Origin: CAG-632 sp963626805 | Lineage (GTDB): Bacteria; Bacillota; Clostridia; Lachnospirales; Lachnospiraceae | Direction of reading: 5' to 3' | Assembly: GCA_963626805.1 (NCBI GenBank) | Contig: CAVFXS010000066.1 | Coordinates: forward strand, 62,001-126,000 | DNA: 64,000 nt | Shown: positions 7,779 to 16,690 of the stretch, piece by piece | Layout: every line of letters begins with the position of its first letter | Position numbering within the stretch: the first letter of the stretch is position 1 | Notes under the pieces: model-generated | What the model saw: only the letters and a program-made list of their open reading frames with translations | Told to the model about the DNA's origin: nothing | Databases searched by the model: none | Made by a program: the position numbers and the translations under genes

Positions 7779-8887
7779 AGCAATGTGAGACGAGGGAAGT
7801 ATTTGCGGCATTCTGGCTGACACATCTGACGAAGATCCCGTTGTCGAAGCTGAAACAGTGGGTAGAGACCTGTGGTGGAATAACAGCATTTTATAACGGA
7901 GACTGGAGAAAGCTGAAAGAGCCTCTGCCGGAGGAACGGGCTTATCTGGAACAGAGGGTCAGGGATCCTGAGATCCGTCATAACTGGGAACGGCTGAACA
8001 GAGGAGAATACGGGTTTATATCCTGCGGAGAAGCTGCCTATCCACAGGCACTGCGGAAGCTGCCGGATGCTCCGTTCGGACTTTATTGGAAGGGAAGGCT
8101 GCCGGAGCCGGGACGCAGGTGTGTGGCGATCGTCGGAGCCAGAAGAAGTACGATTTACGGACAGGAGCTTGCATATGAACTTGCACAGGAGCTGGGCAGA
8201 CAGAGTGTGGATGTGATCAGTGGACTGGCGGCAGGGATTGATGCGGCCGGACATCGGGGCTGTATGGATGGAGGAGGCATAACATATGGGGTGTTGGGTT
8301 GCGGCATTGACCGTATTTATCCCAGAGAAAATATTTCATTATATGAGAAGATGGCGGTGAACGGTGGAATTCTTTCGGAATACTGCCCGGGAACGGCACC
8401 GCTGTCCATTCTGTTTCCGAGAAGAAATCGTATTATCAGTGCATGCTCCGATATGGTGATTGTGGTAGAGGCGAGGGAGCGGAGCGGCTCGTTGATCACG
8501 GTGGATTTTGCACTGGAACAGGGGAAGGAGATTGGAGCAGTTCCGGGGCGGCCATGTGACCCGCTCAGCCTTGGATGTAACCGTTTGATCCAGCAGGGAG
8601 CGAAGTGTATCCTGGGTGTGGATGATATTCTGGAAGAGCTTTCCGGGACTCTGGCAGTGTCGGAAACGGCATCAAAGCCCATAAAGGTAAAAAAAGATTT
8701 AGGTCTTGCACCCAAAGAAAAAATGGTGTATAGTTGTCTGCGTTTAGAACCTGAATTTATTGATGATATATTGTGCCAGTTGGATCTTCCGGTATGGGAA
8801 GTGGTTCAGATACTGACAGAATTAGAAATAAAAGGAATCATTAAACAGAATCCACACCAGTATTATTATCGATGCTCTGATGCATGA
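7775..8887 (+). CDS. dprA: DprA/Smf, DNA-processing protein
   Basis: A 370-residue protein. The central Rossmann-like DprA domain shows VAIVGARRSTIYG, SGLAAGIDAAGH, GCGIDRIYP, FPRRNRIIS and the late VVEARERSGSL block, all diagnostic. A SAM-like region precedes it and a winged-helix end follows. DprA protects incoming single-stranded DNA and loads RecA during transformation. The start is the ATG at 7775, overlapping the comM stop by four bases; the longer frame from 7697 lies inside comM. Transformation competence of this organism is not proven by the two genes alone, since both are widely kept. Confidence 0.95.
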   Translation: MKQCETREVFAAFWLTHLTKIPLSKLKQWVETCGGITAFYNGDWRKLKEPLPEERAYLEQRVRDPEIRHNWERLNRGEYGFISCGEAAYPQALRKLPDAPFGLYWKGRLPEPGRRCVAIVGARRSTIYGQELAYELAQELGRQSVDVISGLAAGIDAAGHRGCMDGGGITYGVLGCGIDRIYPRENISLYEKMAVNGGILSEYCPGTAPLSILFPRRNRIISACSDMVIVVEARERSGSLITVDFALEQGKEIGAVPGRPCDPLSLGCNRLIQQGAKCILGVDDILEELSGTLAVSETASKPIKVKKDLGLAPKEKMVYSCLRLEPEFIDDILCQLDLPVWEVVQILTELEIKGIIKQNPHQYYYRCSDA

Positions 8888-8924
8888 TAGAAAAGGATAT
8901 AAGTGATTTGAAAGGGAGTTTTTT

Positions 8925-10964
8925 ATGGCTAAGAATCTGGTTATAGTTGAATCACCGGCGAAAGCAAAGACAATTAAAAAGTTTTTAGGGAGCAGTTATG
9001 AGGTGATTGCATCCAACGGACATGTAAGAGATCTGCCAAAGAGTCAGATGGGGATTGATATTGAACATGATTTTGAACCGAAGTATATCACGATCCGGGG
9101 GAAGGGAGATATTCTTGCCAGACTTCGGAAGGAAGTGAAGAAAGCAGATCATGTTTATCTGGCAACTGACCCGGACCGTGAGGGAGAAGCGATTTCATGG
9201 CATTTATCGAAGGCCTTGAAGCTGGAACCGAACCAGTACAAGCGGATTACATTTAATGAAATTACAAAAAATGCAGTGAAAAACTCTTTAAAGCAGGCAC
9301 GGGACATTGATATGAATCTGGTAGATGCACAGCAGGCCAGACGTGTACTTGACCGTATGGTTGGATATAAGATCAGTCCGATTCTCTGGGCGAAGATCAA
9401 GAGAGGCTTAAGTGCGGGACGTGTGCAATCGGTTGCTCTGCGACTGATCTGTGACCGTGAAAATGAGATCAATGCATTTATTCCGGAGGAATACTGGACA
9501 CTGGATGTTGTTCTGGAGCCAAAGGGAAGCAAGAAGGGCTTTACGGCAAGATATGCAGGTGAACTGAAGGATCAGGCAAAGCTGCAGGTACTGATAGAAA
9601 AACTGGAACATGCACAGTTTCAGGTTATGGAACGCAAAGATGGCACCCGGAATGTAAAAGCACCGAATCCGTTTACCACCAGTACACTTCAGCAGGAGGC
9701 ATCCCGTAAGCTGAATTTTTCTACACAAAAGACAATGCGTCTGGCGCAGCAGTTATATGAAGGTGTTGATATTAAAGGAAAAGGCACGGTCGGTCTTATT
9801 ACTTATTTAAGAACGGATTCTGTTCGTATTTCCGAGGAAGCACAGGCAGCGGCCGGTGCATATATTTCAGAGCATTACGGATCGGAATATGTCGGAAGTG
9901 ACAGACAGCCGGATAAGAAAGGAAAACGGATTCAGGATGCCCATGAGGCAATCCGGCCGACCGATGTGGCATTGTCTCCTGTTATTATAAAGGAAAGTCT
10001 TCCGAGGGATCTGTTCCGGTTATATCAGCTGATCTACCAGCGCTTCCTGGCAAGTCAGATGCACGGAGCTGTTTATGAGACCACCTCACTTAAGCTGGAG
10101 GCACAGGGAGAACGCTTTACAGCATCGGCATCGCAGCTGAAGTTTGACGGCTTTATGTCTGTTTATAAGACCGATGAAGAAAAAGAAGCAACTACTTCCC
10201 TGAAGGGAATTGATACCAATACAGAGCTGACCATGAAGAGTCTGGATAGCAGGCAGCATTTTACACAGCCACCGGCTCATTTTACAGAGGCACTGCTGGT
10301 AAAGACGCTGGAGGAGCTTGGAATCGGAAGACCAAGTACGTATGCACCGACGATTACCACGATCATGAATCGGCGGTATGTTGTAAAGGAACAGAAGAAT
10401 CTTTATGTGACAGAGCTTGGTGAGGCAGTGAACCAGATGATGTTAAAAGCCTTTCCGGTAATTGTAGATGTTGAGTTTACTGCGAATATGGAGTCGTTAT
10501 TAGACGGTGTAGAAGAGGGCACTATTTCATGGAAGACCATTATTGAGAATTTCTATCCGGATCTGGAAAGTGCCGTGCAGAAGGCGGAGGAAGAGCTGGA
10601 GCATGTGAAGATCGAGGATGAGGTTACCGATATCAGCTGTGATCTTTGCGGCAGAAAAATGGTGATCAAATACGGTCCGCATGGAAAGTTCCTTGCCTGC
10701 CCGGGATTTCCGGAATGCCGGAATACCAAGCCGTATCTGGAGCGGATCGGAGTAGCATGTCCGAAATGCGGAAAGGATATCGTGATCCGGAAAACCAAGA
10801 AGGGCCGTCGGTATTATGGCTGTGAGGATAATCCGGAATGTGACTTCATGAGCTGGCAGAGACCGTCAGAAAAGTCATGCCCGAAATGCGGTGGCATCAT
10901 GGTGGAAAAGGGAAATAAACTGGTCTGCATAGAAGAAAATTGTGGACATATTATGAATAAATAA
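8925..10964 (+). CDS. topA: DNA topoisomerase I
   Basis: A 679-residue type IA topoisomerase relaxing negative supercoils. The N-terminal Toprim domain begins LVIVESPAKAKTI and includes the DPDREGEAI acidic motif. The active-site tyrosine is Tyr294 in TYLRTDSVRIS. The C-terminus carries three four-cysteine zinc ribbons: CDLCGRK...C...C (from about 10639), CPKCGKD...C...C, and CPKCGGI...C...C. Length and domain content are normal for Firmicutes. The gene order dprA-topA followed by codY echoes Bacillus subtilis, but trmFO, xerC and clpQY, found between them there, are absent. Confidence 0.97.
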   Translation: MAKNLVIVESPAKAKTIKKFLGSSYEVIASNGHVRDLPKSQMGIDIEHDFEPKYITIRGKGDILARLRKEVKKADHVYLATDPDREGEAISWHLSKALKLEPNQYKRITFNEITKNAVKNSLKQARDIDMNLVDAQQARRVLDRMVGYKISPILWAKIKRGLSAGRVQSVALRLICDRENEINAFIPEEYWTLDVVLEPKGSKKGFTARYAGELKDQAKLQVLIEKLEHAQFQVMERKDGTRNVKAPNPFTTSTLQQEASRKLNFSTQKTMRLAQQLYEGVDIKGKGTVGLITYLRTDSVRISEEAQAAAGAYISEHYGSEYVGSDRQPDKKGKRIQDAHEAIRPTDVALSPVIIKESLPRDLFRLYQLIYQRFLASQMHGAVYETTSLKLEAQGERFTASASQLKFDGFMSVYKTDEEKEATTSLKGIDTNTELTMKSLDSRQHFTQPPAHFTEALLVKTLEELGIGRPSTYAPTITTIMNRRYVVKEQKNLYVTELGEAVNQMMLKAFPVIVDVEFTANMESLLDGVEEGTISWKTIIENFYPDLESAVQKAEEELEHVKIEDEVTDISCDLCGRKMVIKYGPHGKFLACPGFPECRNTKPYLERIGVACPKCGKDIVIRKTKKGRRYYGCEDNPECDFMSWQRPSEKSCPKCGGIMVEKGNKLVCIEENCGHIMNK

Positions 10965-11018
10965 GAAAAATCAGGGAATATTGCCAGTTCTTTTGGCACA
11001 ATTCACAGAATAATACAG

Positions 11019-11027
11019 AATTTTCAG
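11019..11027. promoter_or_regulatory. Possible CodY half-site in the codY leader
   Basis: AATTTTCAG at 11019-11027 matches the first nine positions of the CodY consensus AATTTTCWGAAAATT. The second half is not conserved. It abuts the -35 of the predicted codY promoter, where autoregulation would act. Confidence 0.3.
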
Positions 11028-11056
11028 TTGTTATTTCCGGGGGTATGTGTTACACT
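11028..11056 (+). promoter_or_regulatory. Probable codY promoter
   Basis: TTGTTA (11028-11033), 17-base spacer, TACACT (11051-11056) with an extended TG one base upstream. It leaves a leader of about 75 bases before the codY start at 11137. Confidence 0.45.
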
Positions 11057-11136
11057 TTTCTATGTATAAGAGCGTTTCTGTAGCTGGGAGCTCAGAAAGG
11101 AAAAGACGCAGTGGGGAGTGCGTGTTGGAGGAGATT

Positions 11137-11910
11137 ATGAGTGTACAATTATTAGACAAGACACGAAAAATCAATAAACTATTGCACAATAATAATTCTC
11201 ATAAGGTTGTGTTTAATGATATTTGCGAAGTTTTGTCAGATATTATGTCGTCTGATGTTCTGGTAATCAGTAAAAAGGGCAAGGTGCTTGGAATCAGGAA
11301 CAGAAGTGACATCCGGGGGATTCATGAGCTGATTGTAGATGAAATTGGCGGACATATTGATGCTATGCTGAATGAACGGTTGCTCGGCATTCTGTCTACC
11401 AAGGAGAATGTGAACCTTACAACGCTCGGTTTTGAAATGGAGGGCGTAGAGCAGTATCAGGCATTGATTACACCGATTTATATTGCGGGTGAAAGACTGG
11501 GGACTGTTTTTATGTATAAGCAGAATCAACAGTACGAGATTGATGATATTATCCTGGGTGAGTATGGTACAACTGTTGTGGGTCTGGAAATGATGCGGTC
11601 TGTGAATGAAGAAAATGCAGAGGAAAACCGTAAGATTGCAATTGTGAGATCTGCAATCAGTACGTTGTCATTTTCAGAACTGGAGGCAATTACATACATA
11701 TTTGATGAATTAGATGGCAATGAAGGCATTCTGGTAGCAAGTAAGATCGCTGACAGGGTCGGAATAACCCGTTCAGTAATTGTAAATGCACTCCGGAAGT
11801 TTGAAAGTGCAGGCGTAATTGAATCGCGTTCGTCCGGCATGAAGGGAACCTATATCAAGGTTATGAACGATGTTGTATTTGATGAACTGAAGAAATTAAA
11901 GAATGAGTGA
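11137..11910 (+). CDS. codY: CodY, GTP/branched-chain-amino-acid responsive global repressor
   Basis: A 257-residue protein, the usual length. It has an N-terminal GAF domain opening MSVQLLDKTRKINKLL, a linker helix, and a C-terminal winged helix whose recognition part is SKIADRVGITRSVIVNALRKFESAGVIESRS. CodY represses stationary-phase, amino-acid and, in Bacillus, motility genes when GTP and branched-chain amino acids are high. The start at 11137 has GGAGGAG just upstream; the longer frame from 11047 would begin inside the promoter. It lies directly before the flagellar operon, as in B. subtilis, separated by a terminator. Confidence 0.96.
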   Translation: MSVQLLDKTRKINKLLHNNNSHKVVFNDICEVLSDIMSSDVLVISKKGKVLGIRNRSDIRGIHELIVDEIGGHIDAMLNERLLGILSTKENVNLTTLGFEMEGVEQYQALITPIYIAGERLGTVFMYKQNQQYEIDDIILGEYGTTVVGLEMMRSVNEENAEENRKIAIVRSAISTLSFSELEAITYIFDELDGNEGILVASKIADRVGITRSVIVNALRKFESAGVIESRSSGMKGTYIKVMNDVVFDELKKLKNE

Positions 11911-11948
11911 TTCAGATGAATCAGCAGGAAAAGGATTTCCATGCATAC

Positions 11949-11983
11949 AAAAGGATTTGTGAGAACTCTCATAAATCCTTTTT
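11949..11983 (+). terminator. Intrinsic terminator of codY
   Basis: AAAAGGATTTGTGAGA pairs with TCTCATAAATCCTTTT across a short AAC loop region, with one mismatch, and ends in a T-run. It separates codY from the flagellar operon. Confidence 0.85.
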
Positions 11984-12034
11984 ACTTATAAGAAAGAAAG
12001 TTTTGCTTACATATTTACACAAGGAGGCGAAGTC

Positions 12035-12427
12035 GTGATTAATTCTAATATTTTCAATTATGTTAATGTTCTGGATAAGGCAGCGGATGCGGCGTATATC
12101 AGAAACGATATTCTGGCAAATAATATTGCCAATGACAGCACCCCGAATTATAAACGTCAGGATGTGCAGTTTGAATCATTGCTTCAGGCATCGCTGGCAG
12201 GTGGTGGAAAGCTGGAGGACAAGGTTACGCAGATCAATCAGAATCTTGGTGATCTGGAAGGATTTGTATATACGGATCATTCCTCCCTTTCATACAGGCT
12301 GGACGGAAATAATGTGGATATTGATCAGGAGGAATCTTATCTGGCGGAGAATCAGATCCGTTATCAGGCACTGATTGACCAGATGAATCAGGAATTTTCA
12401 AGATATGATATTGTATTGAAATCTTAA
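12035..12427 (+). CDS. flgB: FlgB, flagellar proximal rod protein
   Basis: A 130-residue rod component of the flagellar basal body. The N-terminal FlgB-type motif NDILANNIANDSTPNYKR is present and the C-terminal helix (NQIRYQALIDQMNQEF) completes the coiled-coil pair. It is exported by the flagellar type III system. Translation starts at GTG 12035, after AAGGAGG at 12021-12027. It is first in the large fla/che locus. Between the codY terminator and this start I see no convincing sigma-A or sigma-D promoter, so the promoter that drives the block remains unplaced. Confidence 0.94.
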   Translation: MINSNIFNYVNVLDKAADAAYIRNDILANNIANDSTPNYKRQDVQFESLLQASLAGGGKLEDKVTQINQNLGDLEGFVYTDHSSLSYRLDGNNVDIDQEESYLAENQIRYQALIDQMNQEFSRYDIVLKS

Positions 12428-12445
12428 TAGCGAGGGGATGAAGAA

Positions 12446-12883
12446 ATGGGTATATTTAGTGGAATGAATGTAAGTGCAACTGGTATGACGGCACAACGGT
12501 TCCGAATGGATGTTATTTCTGAGAATATTGCAAATGTTAATACCACCAGAGATGAGGATGGGAATGTGTATCGACGGAAAACAGTTGTGTTCAGTGAGAA
12601 AAATGGATTGAATTTCGGGGATACTTTGTACAACAGTCTGAATGTCTATAAGCCAAATGGAGTCCGGGTATCACAGGTTGTAGAAGATTCTTCGGATTTG
12701 AAGATGGTTTATGATCCAACCCATCCAGATGCAGATGAGAATGGCTATGTTAGTTATCCGAATGTGGATACCGTAACAGAAATGACGAACCTGATTGATG
12801 CGAGTCGTGCATATGAAGCAAATGCAACAGCGTTTAATGCAGCGAAGTCAATAGCAGTCAAGGGATTGGAGCTGTTACAGTAA
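12446..12883 (+). CDS. flgC: FlgC, flagellar proximal rod protein
   Basis: A 145-residue rod protein. The N-terminus (GMNVSATGMTAQRFRMDVISENIANVNTT) holds the rod/hook family ANVNTT motif. The C-terminus (LIDASRAYEANATAFNAAKSI) is the matching partner helix. It assembles with FlgB, FlgF and FlgG to form the rod across the cell wall. Good spacing from GAGGGGATG upstream; 18 bases after flgB. Confidence 0.95.
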   Translation: MGIFSGMNVSATGMTAQRFRMDVISENIANVNTTRDEDGNVYRRKTVVFSEKNGLNFGDTLYNSLNVYKPNGVRVSQVVEDSSDLKMVYDPTHPDADENGYVSYPNVDTVTEMTNLIDASRAYEANATAFNAAKSIAVKGLELLQ

Positions 12884-12907
12884 ACATAGAAAAAGGAGAT
12901 TAGTAAG

Positions 12908-13219
12908 ATGGATATTGCAGCAATATCGTCCCTGAATGACAGTGTTGGAATTTCAGGTGACCAGAAGAAGCAGGTTACATCCGATAATACGGAGGCGTTC
13001 AGTTCTTTATTGAATTCTGCAATCAGCATGTACTCAGAGGCTGATCAGTTACAGAAGAATGCAGAAACGGCAGAATTGAATTTTGCAATGGGATACTCCA
13101 ATAATACGCATGATCTGGCACTGGCACAGAGAAAAGCTTCCATTGCATTACAATATGCAGTAAAGGTAACGAATGGATTTTTGGATGCATATAAAGAAAT
13201 CATGAATATACAGTTATAG
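12908..13219 (+). CDS. fliE: FliE, flagellar hook-basal body adaptor
   Basis: A 103-residue protein connecting the MS ring to the rod. The C-terminal half, with NNTHDLALAQRKASIALQYAVKV and the end AYKEIMNIQL, is the conserved FliE signature. The preceding AAAGGAG fixes the start. Position between flgC and fliF is the standard order. Confidence 0.94.
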   Translation: MDIAAISSLNDSVGISGDQKKQVTSDNTEAFSSLLNSAISMYSEADQLQKNAETAELNFAMGYSNNTHDLALAQRKASIALQYAVKVTNGFLDAYKEIMNIQL

Positions 13220-13244
13220 ATAAAAATTCATTCGGGGGAAAAAT

Positions 13245-14864
13245 ATGGACAAGGTACTTGATTTTTTTAAGGGACTTCCGGCAAAATTCCTGGAGTTCTG
13301 GAATAAATATACAAGCAAACAGAAAACGGTGATTATATCAGTGCTGGCAGCGGTAATTCTTACCCTGGTAGCCTTGATCTGGTTTAGCACAAGAACGAAA
13401 TATGTGACGCTTCAGACCTTTGAAAGTACGGCAGATGCGGCGGCAGCAAAAGGATATCTGGATGACAGTGATACAGCGTTTGATTATAAGTTATCGAATG
13501 ATGCACTGACATTAATGGTGGATGAAAAACAGGTGTCAGAGGCACGTTTGATTTTGGGGGAAAATGGAATTGTGTCCGGGGCAACCAAGGAGGATAACTC
13601 CCTGTTATTTGATAATAGCATTACAACCACGGATACAGAGAGGCAACAGAAAGCCAGAATTACACTACAGAATACGCTGGCGACGGACTTGAAGGCAATG
13701 GACGGAATTAAGTCTGCAGCAGTCAGAATCAATCTTCCGGACAAGAGCTCCACACTGTTTGATGATGAGAAGGAAGCGTCCGCAAGCATTATGCTGACTA
13801 CAACCAAGGATCTGTCAACGGAGAGTATTGAGGGAATTGCAAATTATACTGCCAATTCACTCGGAAACAAGAATACAGATAATATCAGGATCGTGGATCA
13901 GACTGGTCAGCTGCTTTTTGAAGGTGGAAATGGAACCGGCGGAACCACCGGAACGAATAATAAGATTCGAAATGAAGTATTGAACAGTATTGAGAATAAT
14001 ATCCGGTCATTATTGGTTTCCGGCGTCTATGATGATGCACAGGTAATGGCGAACCTGGATATCCAGTTGGATGAGACAACAATTGAAAAGACAGAGTATG
14101 ACACTTTTCAGGATGGGGCAAATGGACCAAAATCTAATTATTATCTGTATAAGGCACAGAATGTAGATGGCGTTGGTGGTGTAGTTGGAACGGATGCCAA
14201 TACAGAGGACATTAACAGCTATGATATTACAGATGAAAATTATGGTAATTCCCAGATTCAGGTAATCCGGGAGGAATATGATACAGATAAAACAGTAACA
14301 ACTACCAAAAAAGCAATCGGAGCAGTTGATCCGGCAAATTCCTCTGTATCCATCATACTGACACAGTATGTGGAATATGATGAAGCCAAGATGAAAGAAC
14401 AGGGATTGTTAGATGGAACTACATTTGCAGAGTTTCAGGCACAAAACAGCGATAAGGTACAAATCACCGTGGATGACAGTATGTATGACATTGTATCAAA
14501 TGCAACTGGAATCAAGACAAATTCCATTTCAATCATTGCATATCAGGTACCGTTGTTTTATCCGAAGGAGAAATCACAGGTTGCAGTATCCAATATTTTA
14601 CAGATTGTACTGGCTGTGTTGATTGTTGCACTTTTGGTATTTGTTGTAATGAAGGGTATGAAAACGGCAGAGGTAACAGAACTTGAACCGGAATTATCTG
14701 TGGAGGCATTATTGGCAACTACGAAAGAAAACCAGAATCTGGAAGATATAGAATTTAACGAAAAGACAGCAACCAGACAAAGAATCGAAAAGTTTGTGGA
14801 AGAAAATCCGGAGGCTGTGGCACAGCTTTTGCGTAACTGGCTAAATGATGATGATTGGGAGTGA
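13245..14864 (+). CDS. fliF: FliF, flagellar MS-ring protein
   Basis: A 539-residue membrane protein that oligomerises into the MS ring, the base of the motor. Two membrane helices bracket a large extracytoplasmic domain: residues about 28-48 (VIISVLAAVILTLVALIWF) and about 447-467 (ILQIVLAVLIVALLVFVVM). The ring-building motifs are present in between. The cytoplasmic C-terminus ends QLLRNWLNDDDWE, the FliG-binding tail. The last codons are read in a different frame from the start of fliG, five bases further on. Confidence 0.95.
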   Translation: MDKVLDFFKGLPAKFLEFWNKYTSKQKTVIISVLAAVILTLVALIWFSTRTKYVTLQTFESTADAAAAKGYLDDSDTAFDYKLSNDALTLMVDEKQVSEARLILGENGIVSGATKEDNSLLFDNSITTTDTERQQKARITLQNTLATDLKAMDGIKSAAVRINLPDKSSTLFDDEKEASASIMLTTTKDLSTESIEGIANYTANSLGNKNTDNIRIVDQTGQLLFEGGNGTGGTTGTNNKIRNEVLNSIENNIRSLLVSGVYDDAQVMANLDIQLDETTIEKTEYDTFQDGANGPKSNYYLYKAQNVDGVGGVVGTDANTEDINSYDITDENYGNSQIQVIREEYDTDKTVTTTKKAIGAVDPANSSVSIILTQYVEYDEAKMKEQGLLDGTTFAEFQAQNSDKVQITVDDSMYDIVSNATGIKTNSISIIAYQVPLFYPKEKSQVAVSNILQIVLAVLIVALLVFVVMKGMKTAEVTELEPELSVEALLATTKENQNLEDIEFNEKTATRQRIEKFVEENPEAVAQLLRNWLNDDDWE

Positions 14865-14869
14865 TAGAT

Positions 14870-15883
14870 ATGACAGCAAGTGAAAATAACTTATCTGGAG
14901 TTCAGAAGGCAGCGATTCTTCTGATTGCATTGGGACCGGAAATGTCAGCATCTGTATTTAAACATTTGAAGGAAGATGAAATTGAGCAGCTGACACTGGA
15001 GATAGCAAATACAAGAAGTGTATCCTCCTCTCTTAAGAATGAAATTCTGGATGAATTCTATGAGGTGTGTCTGGCACAGCAATACATAGCGGAGGGTGGC
15101 ATCGGATATGCCAAGACATTGCTTGATAAGGCACTGGGTGAGGACCGTGCACAGGAAGTGATCGGAAGACTGACTGCATCTTTGCAGGTACGACCATTTG
15201 AGTTTGTGCGGAAAGCAGATGCCAGTCAGCTCCTAAACTTTATACAGGATGAACATCCACAGACCATTGCATTGATTCTTTCATATCTGCCAGCAGCACA
15301 GGCAGCATCGGTGATCGGAGCATTGCCACCGGAAAAACAGTCCGATGTAGCGAAGAGAATTGCAACCATGGATCGCACTTCTCCGGATGTTATCAAGGAA
15401 GTAGAGGATATTCTGGAACGGAAGCTGGCATCCCTGGTGAATCAGGATTACACGATCGTTGGTGGTGTCGATTCGATTGTAAATATTCTGAATACGGTTG
15501 ACCGTGGTACAGAGAAGCATATTATGGAGACTCTGGAAATTGAAGAGCCAGAACTGGCAGATGAAATCCGTCGTAAGATGTTTGTATTCGAAGATATTCT
15601 TACACTGGATAATCGTGCAATACAGACCGTCCTTAGAGAGGTTGATAATAACGAGCTGGCAATTGCACTTAAGAATGCAAATGAAGACGTACAGAACGTA
15701 ATCTTCAGCAACCTGTCATCCCGTTTGGCAGACATGATCCGGGAGGATATGGAATATATGGGTCCTGTTCGTCTGAAGGATGTAGAAGATGCACAGCAGA
15801 AGATCGTAAATATTATTCGAAAGCTGGAAGACTCCGGAGATATTGTTATCTCCCGTGGCGGAGGTGACGAGATCATTGTCTAA
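14870..15883 (+). CDS. fliG: FliG, flagellar motor switch/torque protein
   Basis: A 337-residue rotor protein that links FliF to FliM and contacts the MotA stator. The N-terminal part (SGVQKAAILLIALGPEMSASVFKHL), the middle EHPQTIALILSYL block, and the C-terminal torque helix with charged residues (VLREVDNNELAIALKNA) are all present. Start taken as ATG 14870, with GGGAG upstream; a TTG at 14855 lies in the fliF end and is less likely. The gene overlaps fliH by 8 bases. Confidence 0.95.
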   Translation: MTASENNLSGVQKAAILLIALGPEMSASVFKHLKEDEIEQLTLEIANTRSVSSSLKNEILDEFYEVCLAQQYIAEGGIGYAKTLLDKALGEDRAQEVIGRLTASLQVRPFEFVRKADASQLLNFIQDEHPQTIALILSYLPAAQAASVIGALPPEKQSDVAKRIATMDRTSPDVIKEVEDILERKLASLVNQDYTIVGGVDSIVNILNTVDRGTEKHIMETLEIEEPELADEIRRKMFVFEDILTLDNRAIQTVLREVDNNELAIALKNANEDVQNVIFSNLSSRLADMIREDMEYMGPVRLKDVEDAQQKIVNIIRKLEDSGDIVISRGGGDEIIV

Positions 15884-16676
15884 TCTGTATAAGAATGGGT
15901 TTGTGGCATTTTCCAAACAGAATACGCTGGTGATTGATGCGAATCATAACCGGATCATTCGCCAGATGGAGGAACAGAAGCAAAAAGAAGCAAAACAGCA
16001 GGAATCAGAAGAAGGAGAGGCAGCGGAAGACGATGCATTCCATTCTTTTGAAATTGAGAATATTGATATGACAAATGTTCGGGAGCAGGCAAATGCAGTC
16101 TTTGAAAATGCGAGGGCGGCTGCGGAGAAAATTCTGGAAGAAGCCAGGGCAGAGGCTTTGATGCTGAAAGAGGAGGAAAAACAGAACGGACATGACGAGG
16201 GTTATCGAAAGGGAATGGAAGATGCCCGGGAACAGCTGACAGCGCAGGAAGCAGAACAGTTGGATCATTTTGAAAGAATGAAGCAATCCCTGGAGGATGA
16301 TTATGGCAGAGAGGTACAGACGATCGAACCGATGTTGGTAGATGTGATCTGTAAGCTGCTTCATAAGATAACCGGGGTGCTGGTTTCGGATTATCATGAT
16401 GTGCTTGTTCATATTATTGATAATGCGGTAAAGGGTGTTGAGAATAGTATACATCTGGCAATTAAAGTTTCAGAGGATGATTATGCAGATGTTTACAGCA
16501 GGTTTGATTTCCTGAAACAGCAGATGGACTCCAATACGGATTTGGAACTGATTGCAGATCCGAAGCTAAACAAGCTGGAGTGTTTGATTGAAACAGATAC
16601 AGGAATTATTAATTGTGGTCTGGATGAGCAGCTGGAGAATTTGATCACGAATCTAAAACTGCTTTCAATTACCTGA
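15876..16676 (+). CDS. fliH: FliH, flagellar export ATPase regulator
   Basis: A 266-residue, highly charged, coiled-coil protein. It has the FliH pattern of a long acidic/glutamine-rich helix (residues about 35-140) followed by a compact C-terminal domain (VDVICKLLHKITGVLV). It forms a complex with FliI and anchors it to the export gate. I place the start at TTG 15876, because GGAGGTGA at 15860-15867 stands eight bases before it and the product then opens MSNLYKNGF, a typical FliH start. The ATG at 15843 is inside fliG without a ribosome site. Confidence 0.88.
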   Translation: MSNLYKNGFVAFSKQNTLVIDANHNRIIRQMEEQKQKEAKQQESEEGEAAEDDAFHSFEIENIDMTNVREQANAVFENARAAAEKILEEARAEALMLKEEEKQNGHDEGYRKGMEDAREQLTAQEAEQLDHFERMKQSLEDDYGREVQTIEPMLVDVICKLLHKITGVLVSDYHDVLVHIIDNAVKGVENSIHLAIKVSEDDYADVYSRFDFLKQQMDSNTDLELIADPKLNKLECLIETDTGIINCGLDEQLENLITNLKLLSIT

Positions 16677-16690
16677 TATCAGGAGATTAT

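Noticed and set aside
10981..11000. TTGCCA/TGGCAC inverted repeat after topA as a terminator
   Set aside because: Stem of only five or six pairs and no T-run; at best a weak structure.
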